From: Natranaeroarchaeum sulfidigenes
Lineage (GTDB): Archaea; Halobacteriota; Halobacteria; Halobacteriales; Natronoarchaeaceae
Assembly (NCBI RefSeq): GCF_017094485.1
Contig: NZ_CP064786.1
Span: 1,612,001-1,676,000, forward strand
DNA: 64,000 nt
Reading direction: 5' to 3'
Made by a program: the position numbers and the translations under genes
Shown: piece by piece, positions 25,089-34,089 of the stretch
How the letters are laid out: each line of letters opens with the position of its first letter
Position numbering within the stretch: the stretch's first letter is position 1
Notes under the pieces: model-generated
The model's database searches: none
Seen by the model: the letters and a program-made list of their open reading frames with translations, nothing else
What the model was told of the DNA's origin: nothing

Positions 25089-25991
25089 ATGAACTTACAG
25101 AAGCTGCTATTTATTTGTCTTGTCATAGCCGTCGGCGTGGGCGCTGGTAGTGCAGGCATTGTCCACGCAAATAGTGGAGATTCCCTGTCCCAGTCACAAG
25201 ATGCTGAGACCACGACCACTGAAGAAGAAATCGTTCAGGTGACGACCGAATATCCGACCGACGAGAGTAATCAGGCCATCGGCGTGACCGTCCAGATTGC
25301 GCCAGAACAGGAGACTGTGACCGATGTAGAAATCGATATCCGGCAATCAGAGGAGTCGTTTATCGATCATGACTCGTATGGGATTTCAGTTGAACCGAGC
25401 GGGGCAGCCGAGATTAATGAAGAGCTTCGAGATGCTGGGACCCACCACATTAAATCGTACGAAATATCGGAGCTTGAACCGGGTGAGGAAGTCGAAATTA
25501 GGTTTGAGGCGTACCCACGTCAGTTGACGGCAGATGACGAGATGATTGATGCAGCTTCGGTCCAGTACGAATTCCGTCGCGGCGGTGTGTCTGTACCAGA
25601 TGCTGGTATCGCATCGATTGACGCAGAAACCGATATTTCTGGTTCACCTGTATATCAGCTACTTGACCTCAGGACACAGGTCAATAGTCTGGAAACACAA
25701 GTCGAAGAGCTTGAGGCTGACGACGATGAAGTTGTAGAAGATGATGACTCGGTACTCCCTTGGATCATGTTCGGTGTCGGGGTTCTTGGCCTTCTTGCCG
25801 GTGTGGGTGGCATCGTCTATACACGACGGAACGGTACTAGCGATCCACCAATAACCGAGTACGATCTCCAACGGTATAAGAGCGATATTGAAGATCTGAG
25901 TCAAAACGCGGAACGCTACGGTAACGAACGAACTGCAGATCAGGCAGCGGAAATCGCTAAACAACTCGAGGACGAACTAGACGATCGGTAG
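25089..25991 (+). CDS. exported membrane-anchored protein with coiled coil
   Basis: A protein of 300 residues. A signal peptide is predicted (LLFICLVIAVGVGAGSAGIVHA). An extracellular beta-rich domain of about 160 residues resembles the fibronectin/CARDB type of sandwich (ISELEPGEEVEIRFEAYP). A coiled coil (LRTQVNSLETQVEELEADD) and one transmembrane helix (VLPWIMFGVGVLGLLAGVGGIVY) precede a short charged cytoplasmic tail with helices. It follows the tubulin-like gene on the same strand after about 120 bp. Its tail could interact with the cytoplasmic GTPase; that is inference. No enzymatic motif is visible. Confidence 0.8.
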   Translation: MNLQKLLFICLVIAVGVGAGSAGIVHANSGDSLSQSQDAETTTTEEEIVQVTTEYPTDESNQAIGVTVQIAPEQETVTDVEIDIRQSEESFIDHDSYGISVEPSGAAEINEELRDAGTHHIKSYEISELEPGEEVEIRFEAYPRQLTADDEMIDAASVQYEFRRGGVSVPDAGIASIDAETDISGSPVYQLLDLRTQVNSLETQVEELEADDDEVVEDDDSVLPWIMFGVGVLGLLAGVGGIVYTRRNGTSDPPITEYDLQRYKSDIEDLSQNAERYGNERTADQAAEIAKQLEDELDDR

Positions 25992-26028
25992 CGGTCGCCG
26001 TTTTTCGAACCTGATCATCCCACTACGG

Positions 26029-27591
26029 TCAGGGGTCCAATTTGGACAGATCCCAGTCATCTACTGACTGGTCCGTTAGCCACATTTCAATTGCTCCGCC
26101 ACCCAGAAGCACCACGGTAATGAGTACTAACCCAGTCCGTGCTATCCCGGAAGCCAGAACGGCCACCAATCCGTGCAATATTGCTCCGGCAACGGTGTAC
26201 AATCGCAGACTGTGACGACGCCAATCATCAGCATGGTTGGCAATTCGACTGATATGTCCAAAGTAGCCAAGCCACAGGACCGGCAAAATCATATACACAG
26301 CCCAGTGGTTAGGAGAAATCGCTTCCGTCATTACTCCCAGCACTGGCCAGACCATCACCATGACCACTAGACTCCAGACGACCACGTGATGCTCTCTGCC
26401 AACAGAATGTTCTCCGCGACGTCGAGTTACAACCACTGACGCGAGTAACCCTACGATGATGAGTGGCCACACGAGTACGAACGACAGGTCACCAAGCGTG
26501 GATGTACGATCGGCGACGATCGTCATCAGGACCCATCCCAGTACAGCAGGGAGGATCCCCCCTACTGGTCTTGCAGTGACACTGGGTGCCGACCCACCGG
26601 TGCTTAACCCTGCAGTGGGTGTGGTAACGAAAGATGACACTCGGGCCAGGTACCGGTAACAGACCCACAACCCGTAAGTCCCGCAAGCAAAAATCGTAAC
26701 CGGAAACCCGAGCAGTCCCCAACCCAGCAACGGCGTAGCTCGAAGTGTCTCGGTTGACAGGATCAAACCGTAGTTGAGATCAAGAAGCGCCTGAAATCCG
26801 ATGACATACAAAAGAACGAACTGGATGCTAGTGAGGGCAATAAACCACGTCAGAATCATACCGTGGATTCCTTGAGAAGCCATAGACAGATGATCAAATA
26901 GATACTGTTCAGCATCCGGCACCGTCTGACTCCGATCATTGAGAACTGTCAACAGTACCCCTCCAAGGACGATTAGATCACTGAGAGGATAGGCCAGAAA
27001 GAGGAGCAATATGACGACTCCAGCGAGAACGACTGGGAGAAGAATCATACTTGTCCCCGCGATAACGTCACCAACCGAGCCAATAAGCTCGCGCATCTGA
27101 CCATCTCCCCGCTGGGTGGTATCTGGTGGATTTCGGAGCAATTGTCGGTACTGATCAGTACTTCTCCAGCGCCGCCACACAAAAAGATAGAGAACCCATG
27201 CAAGTATGATCACAAAAAAGAGACTGCCAGCGCTTCCGATGGTCGGTGTATCCGTGATGTCGGCCATGAAGGAAGCGATTGCCAGAGCTGACAGAAGTGC
27301 CGTGATAGCAAACAGTACTACAAACCCTCGTTCACCACCGGCGGGTGGAAGCTGATTCTGATTGGAGTATGCTCTTGGCGCAAACAGTGCCGCGACATAG
27401 CCAAATAAGAGCCATGTTGTGACGAATGATAGCCAGTCAACATCAGCAATCTCAATCCCTAACGACAGTATCACTACTGCGATATCGACGAGTGCATCAT
27501 CAGTGGGTGTCAATGACGGCAGCCGCCAGACTGCATCGACACAGACTAGCGTCACCAATTTTGCTTTCCACGACGTCCTCAGGACACCCAT
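26029..27591 (-). CDS. polytopic integral membrane protein, unknown function
   Basis: A protein of 520 residues with about 12 hydrophobic segments separated by short charged loops, among them RRWRSTDQYRQLLRNP and RRRGEHSVGREHH. I see no transporter signature or catalytic motif. It converges on the exported-protein gene with a gap of about 35 bp. It may belong to the envelope part of the surrounding gene set. Confidence 0.75.
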   Translation of the reverse strand: MGVLRTSWKAKLVTLVCVDAVWRLPSLTPTDDALVDIAVVILSLGIEIADVDWLSFVTTWLLFGYVAALFAPRAYSNQNQLPPAGGERGFVVLFAITALLSALAIASFMADITDTPTIGSAGSLFFVIILAWVLYLFVWRRWRSTDQYRQLLRNPPDTTQRGDGQMRELIGSVGDVIAGTSMILLPVVLAGVVILLLFLAYPLSDLIVLGGVLLTVLNDRSQTVPDAEQYLFDHLSMASQGIHGMILTWFIALTSIQFVLLYVIGFQALLDLNYGLILSTETLRATPLLGWGLLGFPVTIFACGTYGLWVCYRYLARVSSFVTTPTAGLSTGGSAPSVTARPVGGILPAVLGWVLMTIVADRTSTLGDLSFVLVWPLIIVGLLASVVVTRRRGEHSVGREHHVVVWSLVVMVMVWPVLGVMTEAISPNHWAVYMILPVLWLGYFGHISRIANHADDWRRHSLRLYTVAGAILHGLVAVLASGIARTGLVLITVVLLGGGAIEMWLTDQSVDDWDLSKLDP

Positions 27592-27725
27592 GATACTTAC
27601 TATATCTTGACCTATTAGATAAAAATATGACGTAAGTAGTAATGAATAGGACTTAATGTTCGAGAACCAAGGGAGAAGTCTCAGTTACCCAAAGGGTTAA
27701 TTTGACAGTATGTATCGGGGGTACT

Positions 27726-28301
27726 ATGAGCAGATACGTTATTTCGGATCATCATTTCGGCCATACGAACATCATCGAATACTGCGACCGGCCGTTCTCT
27801 AGCGTCGGGGCCATGAACAATACACTGTTGGACCGTCATTACGAGACAGTTGACGATGAGGCCGTCCTGATCCATCTGGGCGATGTCGCGATGGATATGC
27901 AGGACGGACGGGAAACGATCGAGTACTTCCAGCGACTCGACGGTGATTTGTTGGTCCGAGGTAACCACGATGTGGGATTGGAGCCAGAGCAAGCACCATT
28001 CCCGGTGCTTGATTCGTGTGTTCTCAATCATGACGACTACACGTTCTATTGTGCACATCGGCCTGAGGATATTCCCGATGATTGGGACGGGTGGATTATC
28101 CACGGCCACATGCATAACAACGACACAGATGGGTACCCGTTCGTGGCCGTTGATGATCAGCGGGTGAATGTTAGTAGCGAACTCCTGAATTTCCGGCCAC
28201 TCGCTCTTGATACGATCACGAGTATCATCAATAAGTGTCCAGAGGGAAGTCGTCTCCGTGACATCAACGTCGCTAAAGAACGTCTTGAAATAAATTTGTA
28301 A
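27726..28301 (+). CDS. calcineurin-like metallophosphoesterase
   Basis: A protein of 191 residues from the ATG at 27726 (MSRYVISDHHFGH). The dinuclear metal site is complete: D-x-H in ISDHHFGHTN, GD in LIHLGDVAM, GNHD in LVRGNHDVG, H in FYCAHRPE, and GHMHNN. The compact size and the DxHFGHxNII opening match the YfcE-like/phage-type phosphoesterase group seen in many genomes. The substrate is unknown. It does not overlap its neighbours. Confidence 0.88.
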   Translation: MSRYVISDHHFGHTNIIEYCDRPFSSVGAMNNTLLDRHYETVDDEAVLIHLGDVAMDMQDGRETIEYFQRLDGDLLVRGNHDVGLEPEQAPFPVLDSCVLNHDDYTFYCAHRPEDIPDDWDGWIIHGHMHNNDTDGYPFVAVDDQRVNVSSELLNFRPLALDTITSIINKCPEGSRLRDINVAKERLEINL

Positions 28302-28346
28302 TAGCCGTAGGGCCGAGTCTTCCAAGAAATTGAACGGTCCTCAGTA

Positions 28347-28958
28347 TTACCCATCTGTGAGTTCAAATACAACCTCGACAGTTTCTGATGCAGTGATAGG
28401 AGACGGCTGAATGACTGTCCCCCGATTCATTTCTAGTGCTTCATCAACAAGACTGTCCATCCCCAACCCGTCACGCTTTTCGGTCACATCCAATACGTCC
28501 CCGACTTCAAGATCCTCTGTAGACGCGATACTCTCAGCCTTCTCTCGTGCCCTCTGCGTAGCCTTTATGAGGGCCTCTTTTTCGAGCTGACGTGCTACCG
28601 ATTTGTCGGCTGAGAAGTTCACCTCACGCACCATTCCGCCGGCGTCAGTTACGTCAATGACAACTCCCTCAACAGCATCTGGGGTGCAATCAATCTCAAG
28701 ATGTTCTGTTGCTTCAAACGGGGCATCGGTGTTGCACTCGTAGAAGTCGGCAGGGTCCTCAACCGTGAAATCAACAGTCCGAACCTGCTCCTCGTCGATC
28801 GACGTCACCGAGGACCGAATCGCAGCAGCTCGATCTTTCGCATTTGCGTAAGCGGCTGCTGTTGTCTCACCGGTTCCGGAAGCGGCGACTTTGATCAATG
28901 CTAACACCGGGAGCACCTCTGCCTGACCTGTCGCATCAACCTGAACTGTTCGTGTCAT
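28347..28958 (-). CDS. SIMPL-domain (DUF541) protein
   Basis: A protein of 203 residues from the ATG at 28958 (MTRTVQVDATGQAEV). The SIMPL layout is clear: the opening strand VDATGQAEVLPVLALIKVAASGTGETTAAAYANAKDRAAAI, the middle HLEIDCTPD, a helix ALIKATQRAREKAESIA, and the final strand TVEVVFELTDG. Eukaryotic and bacterial SIMPL proteins are linked to signalling and stress, with periplasmic oligomers in bacteria. No signal peptide is seen here, so it is probably cytoplasmic. The 250 bp upstream of its start contain no gene. Confidence 0.88.
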   Translation of the reverse strand: MTRTVQVDATGQAEVLPVLALIKVAASGTGETTAAAYANAKDRAAAIRSSVTSIDEEQVRTVDFTVEDPADFYECNTDAPFEATEHLEIDCTPDAVEGVVIDVTDAGGMVREVNFSADKSVARQLEKEALIKATQRAREKAESIASTEDLEVGDVLDVTEKRDGLGMDSLVDEALEMNRGTVIQPSPITASETVEVVFELTDG

Positions 28959-29207
28959 CGTACTCTCACAACAAATCAGATAGCTACGGAGGTAATTAAT
29001 TGTTGGCAAGCCGAAATCACCGCGCCGATCTCGTTTTCAAGATCATTGATCAGCCATCAGTAGAACTGCATCAACATCACTCTCTTGCTATTCTCGGGCG
29101 TCGTACTGGCTGGAATAAAATTGCACCTCTGGTGAACAACTTGAAATCAATCCCTGAGCATTATTAGACCCCTCCCCTCGTCTGACATGACGTTAATCAA
29201 TACTGCC

Positions 29208-30362
29208 CTATCGTGTGAAGCTCGTACTAACATCATGAAGTGAGCCGTCAATAGACAGTTTGAGACGGCCTCGGACATCCCCCTCGTTATTTGGCTCAAA
29301 AACGGTCTGCGAGAATTCGTGCGACTGCCCATTATATAATAAGTCGATAGAACAGATTTTCTCTCTTGAGATTGCACGTCCCCGTTCAGTTTCAAAATAA
29401 AACACAGCAGTAACCTTATTGGCAGGAGCATTTCCAAAGTTTGCTATATGACCGTCAATCACTACGTCTCCGTCACCAGTGGGTTCTGCTGACCACTTGT
29501 GAACAAGTACCGGCTGATCATTCACTGGATACGCTCTAACGCTCGCATTTGTGTACCGAGGAGGAATGGATCCGTAGTCCCATCCTGGAGAAGTTGTCTC
29601 TACGAGTGTGTACTCCTCCCCCTCATGTTCAACGCATGCCCCACCAATATTAGCATGGAAGGAGACGCCCAGCATCATATGTTGTTTTCTTGGAAGGACA
29701 AGGATTGCAACATTGTAACCGAGTTCCCGCAGAATGGCCCCAAGGATGATCGAGGAGTCCTCACAATCTCCCCCTTCGTGTAGCAGTGTTTCGATCGGGA
29801 ATTTCGGATATTCGAGTTCTCCTTGAGTAACCTTATCAGAGGCATATTCGAAATGTTGAACGAAACTACGTGCGACCTCGTGTAGCTGGTCCTCTGGAAT
29901 ATCATAGTCAGTGCAGAACTCTTTCAATCGGTCTATGATATCTCGAATAAGTCCTTGGTCGAATGGGTCGGCAATATACGTAGCAAACGATCGAGTACGG
30001 TATCTCCGAGCATAATATCGATATAACCGTTTTGGAACATCAAGTTCGAATGATTCTGAATGATACTGATACTGCCAATCGAAATTACGGACAAATGATC
30101 GGTTTGATGATTCTTCGTCGGATTTTGGCTGAGACTGTCCTGACCAGCCCGGGTGACTCTCTTCGTATTGGGCTGAGGTATTATTATCACTTGGTTGTGA
30201 TGTCGGTGGCGATGTGGTCATATCTGGAGTGAGCCAGGACTGGTTCAATTGCATGAGTAATTCCCGGAACTCCTCAGATTCGATGTTTCCAGCGTCTCGC
30301 TCTGCTCGTAATTGTTCGACAGCTTCAAGCAACGACCCCGCTTTGATCGTTTGGTCAGCCAT
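29208..30362 (-). CDS. transglutaminase-like cysteine peptidase with N-terminal SHOCT-like segment
   Basis: A protein of 384 residues. Residues about 9-40 (SLLEAVEQLRAERDAGNIESEEF) match the SHOCT-type helical hairpin that often marks membrane-associated or oligomerising proteins. After a polar linker, residues about 140-275 form a transglutaminase core with the nucleophile in GGDCEDSSIILGAILREL and the histidine in RKQHMMLGVSF. The C-terminal 100 residues are a beta-sandwich (VIDGHIANFGNAPANKVTAVF). There is no signal peptide or membrane helix. Proteolysis or peptide-bond formation on an unknown substrate is likely. It lies in the envelope/chaperone gene set without overlaps. Confidence 0.82.
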   Translation of the reverse strand: MADQTIKAGSLLEAVEQLRAERDAGNIESEEFRELLMQLNQSWLTPDMTTSPPTSQPSDNNTSAQYEESHPGWSGQSQPKSDEESSNRSFVRNFDWQYQYHSESFELDVPKRLYRYYARRYRTRSFATYIADPFDQGLIRDIIDRLKEFCTDYDIPEDQLHEVARSFVQHFEYASDKVTQGELEYPKFPIETLLHEGGDCEDSSIILGAILRELGYNVAILVLPRKQHMMLGVSFHANIGGACVEHEGEEYTLVETTSPGWDYGSIPPRYTNASVRAYPVNDQPVLVHKWSAEPTGDGDVVIDGHIANFGNAPANKVTAVFYFETERGRAISREKICSIDLLYNGQSHEFSQTVFEPNNEGDVRGRLKLSIDGSLHDVSTSFTR

Positions 30363-30466
30363 TCGATAGGAGGTTAACGTATTAGAAGATAAAATTTTCC
30401 TGTTTTAACTACACATAGCCCATCTATGACAAATATTTTATACGAGAAGGAACCATAGAATTCATC

Positions 30467-30634
30467 TCATTGCTTCTTACAGCCCGGTTCATTTTCCCGC
30501 TTGTAGTTGGTGATTGCAACAACGAACCGGAGACAGAGCGCATGGAACACATCTGCTCATGATTGGAGGCGGCCTCGAGCGCGGACCTGCCCGAGGCCGC
30601 AGTGCTTGACTGTGTAGTTGGTTCGTTCGATCTT
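30467..30634 (-). pseudogene. transposase C-terminal remnant with internal stop
   Basis: The minus strand reads KIERTNYTVKHCGLGQVRA, then a TGA in frame near the middle, then ADVFHALCLRFVVAITNYKR, and ends at a stop at 30467. The composition and the C-terminal ITNYKRE-NPG-like end resemble the terminus of haloarchaeal transposases. Nothing of the N-terminal part is seen, so only a scar remains. The rest of the gap between 30363 and 30828 is AT-rich and without a gene. Confidence 0.55.
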
Positions 30635-30828
30635 AGTAAGAGGGAATTGTATTTACTTCATGAGCACACGCTTAAACAATAACTTGCCGTAAATATGTCC
30701 GAAGTTTTTTAAACTAAGGCGAAACCATATTTGATACTGAGTCTCAAAGAATTTGCTCCACGCCAATATAATCAACATATCAATGGATTCCGCCCAACGA
30801 AACCGAGTGTCCATACGGAGGTTCAGAA

Positions 30829-31713
30829 ATGGATATTGATGAAAATATATCTGTCAGCAGATTTGGTGTGACAGGAGGGCTAATGATTGTAGGGTTGGGA
30901 TTTCTTACTTTATATATAGGATTGTTCGTATTTCCTATTTGGTATTCAATTTTTACTTTTATACCTGGTGGTATTTTATTTATAATTATAGGGATAATCT
31001 TCTCGATCGGTGGAGGAATTCTCGGAAAGGTAGTGGACAAAGGTCTGCGCTGTAAGGAGTGTGGTGCAAAAGTCAACGGGAACGGTATGTATTGCGAAGA
31101 GTGTAGTGCAAACCTATCGTCTCAAGAGACAAGTTGTGGGTATCAAGAGGAACAAAATGATGGTATTCGTGGGGGGATAGTAGAGGGGTACCGTAAAATG
31201 TTGCCTCAGCATTTTTTTCTGGCAATGACCTTTTACACATTCCCAGTTTTCGTACTCGCAATAATATACCATATCCTTCCGAGTAGCTACGATACGGGAG
31301 AGTTAGCTATTGCTATTTTATCACAAGTCTTGTTAGCTCCGATCTGGGCTGTGCCGCTGATCATAATCTTATATTGTACTATTACAGGAGTTCGCGCGTC
31401 GTCATCTAAACTTTATTGGATTGGATCATATATGGTGACATTCGCCCTTTTTTTCCAACAGACACATACTATTGAGGGCGGAGGATTTTCTGAATACGGT
31501 AGTATGACGAGAGAATCTCTGGGGTTTTTTCAGGCATTTTTCGAATTAACTGTATTGCTAATAGTCGTCTCTTCCGGATTAGCAATAACAATAACAATGC
31601 TGCAAATAATGATTGGGATATATTCGAACATACGTGTGTTAATAATAGAGATAATACAAGATGTGCTCGGACTGCCTGAGTCTGCAATCGAAGCTATCCT
31701 TGACTTTTTTTGA
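30829..31713 (+). CDS. membrane protein with internal zinc ribbon
   Basis: A protein of 294 residues with two N-terminal transmembrane helices (residues about 15-65), a cytoplasmic zinc ribbon (LRCKECGAKVNGNGMYCEECSANL near residue 73), and then four more hydrophobic helices. The coding sequence is strikingly AT-rich, with many ATA and TTA codons, unlike neighbouring genes, which suggests recent transfer from a low-GC source. It lies beside a transposase remnant. I do not recognise the family. Confidence 0.7.
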   Translation: MDIDENISVSRFGVTGGLMIVGLGFLTLYIGLFVFPIWYSIFTFIPGGILFIIIGIIFSIGGGILGKVVDKGLRCKECGAKVNGNGMYCEECSANLSSQETSCGYQEEQNDGIRGGIVEGYRKMLPQHFFLAMTFYTFPVFVLAIIYHILPSSYDTGELAIAILSQVLLAPIWAVPLIIILYCTITGVRASSSKLYWIGSYMVTFALFFQQTHTIEGGGFSEYGSMTRESLGFFQAFFELTVLLIVVSSGLAITITMLQIMIGIYSNIRVLIIEIIQDVLGLPESAIEAILDFF

Positions 31714-32042
31714 TGTCCATAGCACGTATAAACAATCCTCACACGTGGGCGGTTTGATTATTGTTCCAGTTCGAAATGAGTTTAGAAGTGGGTGCACCAA
31801 GCGTACGGAGTATGAACTAGTCAGAGAGCATCCGTTCAGTGGCGGATATTGATAGTTCGTTGGTATCAGCGGTGGTCCGACGTGGGGTGCACGCTTCTTT
31901 GAGAACGGTGAATACGGTCTTAGGGCTGTTGAATCGAATACGAAGACTACCAGGCGGGCTATCCTATGACATGCTCTACTGAAACTAATAGTTGTAATTT
32001 CAGCAATAGTTATAAAAATGGGAGTAGTATTTGTGGCCAATA
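31714..32042. other. intergenic stretch without a recognised gene
   Basis: No supported gene. A 133-codon minus-strand frame covers much of it and runs into the preceding gene, but its composition (few acidic residues) does not look haloarchaeal. A CAATAGTTATAAAAATGG region near 32003-32020 contains a good TATA box for the vWA gene starting at 32043. Confidence 0.5.
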
Positions 32043-33212
32043 ATGACGGTGAACATTACTGGCGGTACCAGCAACTCACTTCCGACATCTGGGGGAGTAA
32101 CGACGATCGAAGCACGAATTGATCCCCTAGCCAAAACAAAGCCCACGAAGAGACACGTTGTATTACTCATTGACACGAGCGGATCAATGGCCGGTGACAA
32201 AATAGACAACGCAAAAAATGGTGCAGGGAGTGCGCTTGGGAAATTAGATAAGGAAGATTACGTGAGCGTCCTCGGTTTCGATACAGAGGTTCAGACCGTA
32301 CTTCCAATAGACTCTTGGTCAAATATAGATCAAAAAGGTGCAAACAAAGAGTTGACCAATATCGATTCTGGTGGAGGGACTGACATATACAAAGGACTTG
32401 AGAACGCAAGGGATCAACTTATAGAACACGCTCCCAATGACTCAGAGGCTGTCAAGCGAATTATCTTACTTTCAGATGGCCAGGATCGGTTCGACCCCGA
32501 AACCTACCGCGACCTCGCAGAAGAGTACAACGAGTGCGGGATTTCCATAATGGCAGCCGGTATCGGAGGAGGGTACGACGAAGAGGTAATGCTGGCGTTA
32601 GCGAACGGGTCAGGTGGTGTTCCCGCAGACCTGTCACAAGAGGATATCGATGCGTTCCTCGACGAGACAGTCAGCGATACGGATCAGGTTATTGTACCAA
32701 ATCCGGAACTCAAGATCCATCCGGCACACGGATTCATATTAGATGACAAAACAGTCTTTTTTGACGCGCCGAAAATCGAACAACGGGAGATCGACCATGA
32801 TCAATCTCCGCCATCAGTTGGTCTTCCCGAACTACAAGTAGGCGATCCTCATCGATTGACGTTTAAAATACTCGGGCAACCCAAAGCTGGGGGCTTGAGT
32901 TATGAAATTGCAACATTACGAGTAGAAGACGGATCAGGATCAAGAGTAGCTGAAACGACCGTTGACGTTGACTACACAGATCAAGCGGGACTCGAACGTG
33001 TCGACATAGAAGAAAACCGGGCGATTGCGGAGGTGACTGTAGGTATTCAGGATCCGGAGACTTCAGAAACAGAAGTGAGAGAGAAAATCAAAGAAATTGA
33101 GGATCAAGGCTGGATTGATACTGCGGATGAGCTCAAACAGAAGCTAAATACAGCCGAAGAAGCAGGCGGTATCATTCGGGTGGGCAAAAATAGGCTTGAT
33201 ACCGAAGACTAA
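32043..33212 (+). CDS. von Willebrand factor A-domain protein
   Basis: A protein of 389 residues from the ATG at 32043 (MTVNITGGTS), about 27 bp after a TATA-like box. The MIDAS metal site is complete: DTSGSM near residue 45, the threonine in SGGGTDIYKGL, and the aspartate in LLSDGQDRF. A beta-sandwich middle (about 210-310) and a charged helical C-terminus follow, ending in REKIKEIEDQGWIDTADELKQKL. There is no signal peptide, so it acts in the cytoplasm. The GrpE-like gene follows after 50 bp. In bacteria, vWA proteins with Hsp70/GrpE and tubulin-like partners form suspected conflict systems. Confidence 0.88.
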   Translation: MTVNITGGTSNSLPTSGGVTTIEARIDPLAKTKPTKRHVVLLIDTSGSMAGDKIDNAKNGAGSALGKLDKEDYVSVLGFDTEVQTVLPIDSWSNIDQKGANKELTNIDSGGGTDIYKGLENARDQLIEHAPNDSEAVKRIILLSDGQDRFDPETYRDLAEEYNECGISIMAAGIGGGYDEEVMLALANGSGGVPADLSQEDIDAFLDETVSDTDQVIVPNPELKIHPAHGFILDDKTVFFDAPKIEQREIDHDQSPPSVGLPELQVGDPHRLTFKILGQPKAGGLSYEIATLRVEDGSGSRVAETTVDVDYTDQAGLERVDIEENRAIAEVTVGIQDPETSETEVREKIKEIEDQGWIDTADELKQKLNTAEEAGGIIRVGKNRLDTED

Positions 33213-33262
33213 GCGCCAAAAAAAATAAAAACAAAGAACAACATTCACGAATTAGAGAAACA

Positions 33263-34084
33263 ATGATAGACCCTGATCCTTCTGAAGACCAAGATCCAGA
33301 CGAGAACTCCGAGCGTACCGACACGACAGACACAACAGAGCAGAGTAGCGGTACGTCTAACGAAGAACAAGAAGAGAAAATCGACGATGGAGAGACCGGC
33401 AATTCAAAGACAGGTGAAACTGTTCCAATTGATCCGGAACCACAAAATGAGAGTACTGAAACCCAATCAGGCCGACAAGGGACAAAAAATCTAGAAGACA
33501 GCGAAGGGGAATCAGCAGTCAGTTCTGAAGACCGGGCAGAGAATGGTACAGTTAGCACAAACGAATCAGATGCGTCCACGAACTCAGAACCACATTCCTC
33601 ACAAGAACCAGAAAAGGAGAGTAAATCAGTTGCTCGGCTTGAGGAAAGAATTGAGACGTTAGAGGAAACTGTGGAAGAAAGCCAGCAGCGAATTGACGAT
33701 CTTGAGTCTCTACTAAGTGATTATCAGCGACGAAACGAGCACGAACACGAGGAAATCAAGAATTACGCAATCGAAGATTTTGCGAGAGATATGCTGGATA
33801 TCAAGGACAATCTTCAAGACGCCATTGAGCTTGAAGATCTCCAAGAAGGACCAGAGCGTCGACTTCAGATCATCACCAAGCAGTTCGATCAGGTCTTTAC
33901 CTCTGAACAGATCGATAAGATTGAACCCGCTCTCGGTGAGGAATACGATAACGATCTTCACCGGATGATCGACAAGGAGGCAACTGACTCATACGACACC
34001 GAAGAAATCGTGCGAGTGGTCGAAATAGGGTACGCAATCTCCGAACGAGTGATCAGGCCAGCACAGGTAGTTGTTAGTGAGTAG
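33263..34084 (+). CDS. GrpE-like nucleotide exchange factor with long disordered N-terminus
   Basis: A protein of 273 residues, compared with about 180-240 in usual haloarchaeal GrpE. Residues 1-120 are acidic and disordered. A coiled coil (RLEERIETLEETVEESQQRIDDLE) leads to the GrpE core: LLSDYQRRNEHEHEEIKNYA, DFARDMLDIKDNLQDAIE, and the C-terminal beta domain RMIDKEATDSYDTEEIVRVVEIGYAISERVIRPAQVVV. GrpE releases ADP from DnaK. It is in the same orientation as the vWA gene and converges with the Hsp70 gene, their stops 5 bp apart, so it is a dedicated partner in all likelihood. The host housekeeping grpE is expected elsewhere. Confidence 0.88.
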   Translation: MIDPDPSEDQDPDENSERTDTTDTTEQSSGTSNEEQEEKIDDGETGNSKTGETVPIDPEPQNESTETQSGRQGTKNLEDSEGESAVSSEDRAENGTVSTNESDASTNSEPHSSQEPEKESKSVARLEERIETLEETVEESQQRIDDLESLLSDYQRRNEHEHEEIKNYAIEDFARDMLDIKDNLQDAIELEDLQEGPERRLQIITKQFDQVFTSEQIDKIEPALGEEYDNDLHRMIDKEATDSYDTEEIVRVVEIGYAISERVIRPAQVVVSE

Positions 34085-34089
34085 TCCGG

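Noticed and set aside
31639-32040. A 133-codon minus-strand frame before the vWA gene
   Set aside because: Few acidic residues, overlaps the end of the preceding gene, and would cover the promoter of the vWA gene.
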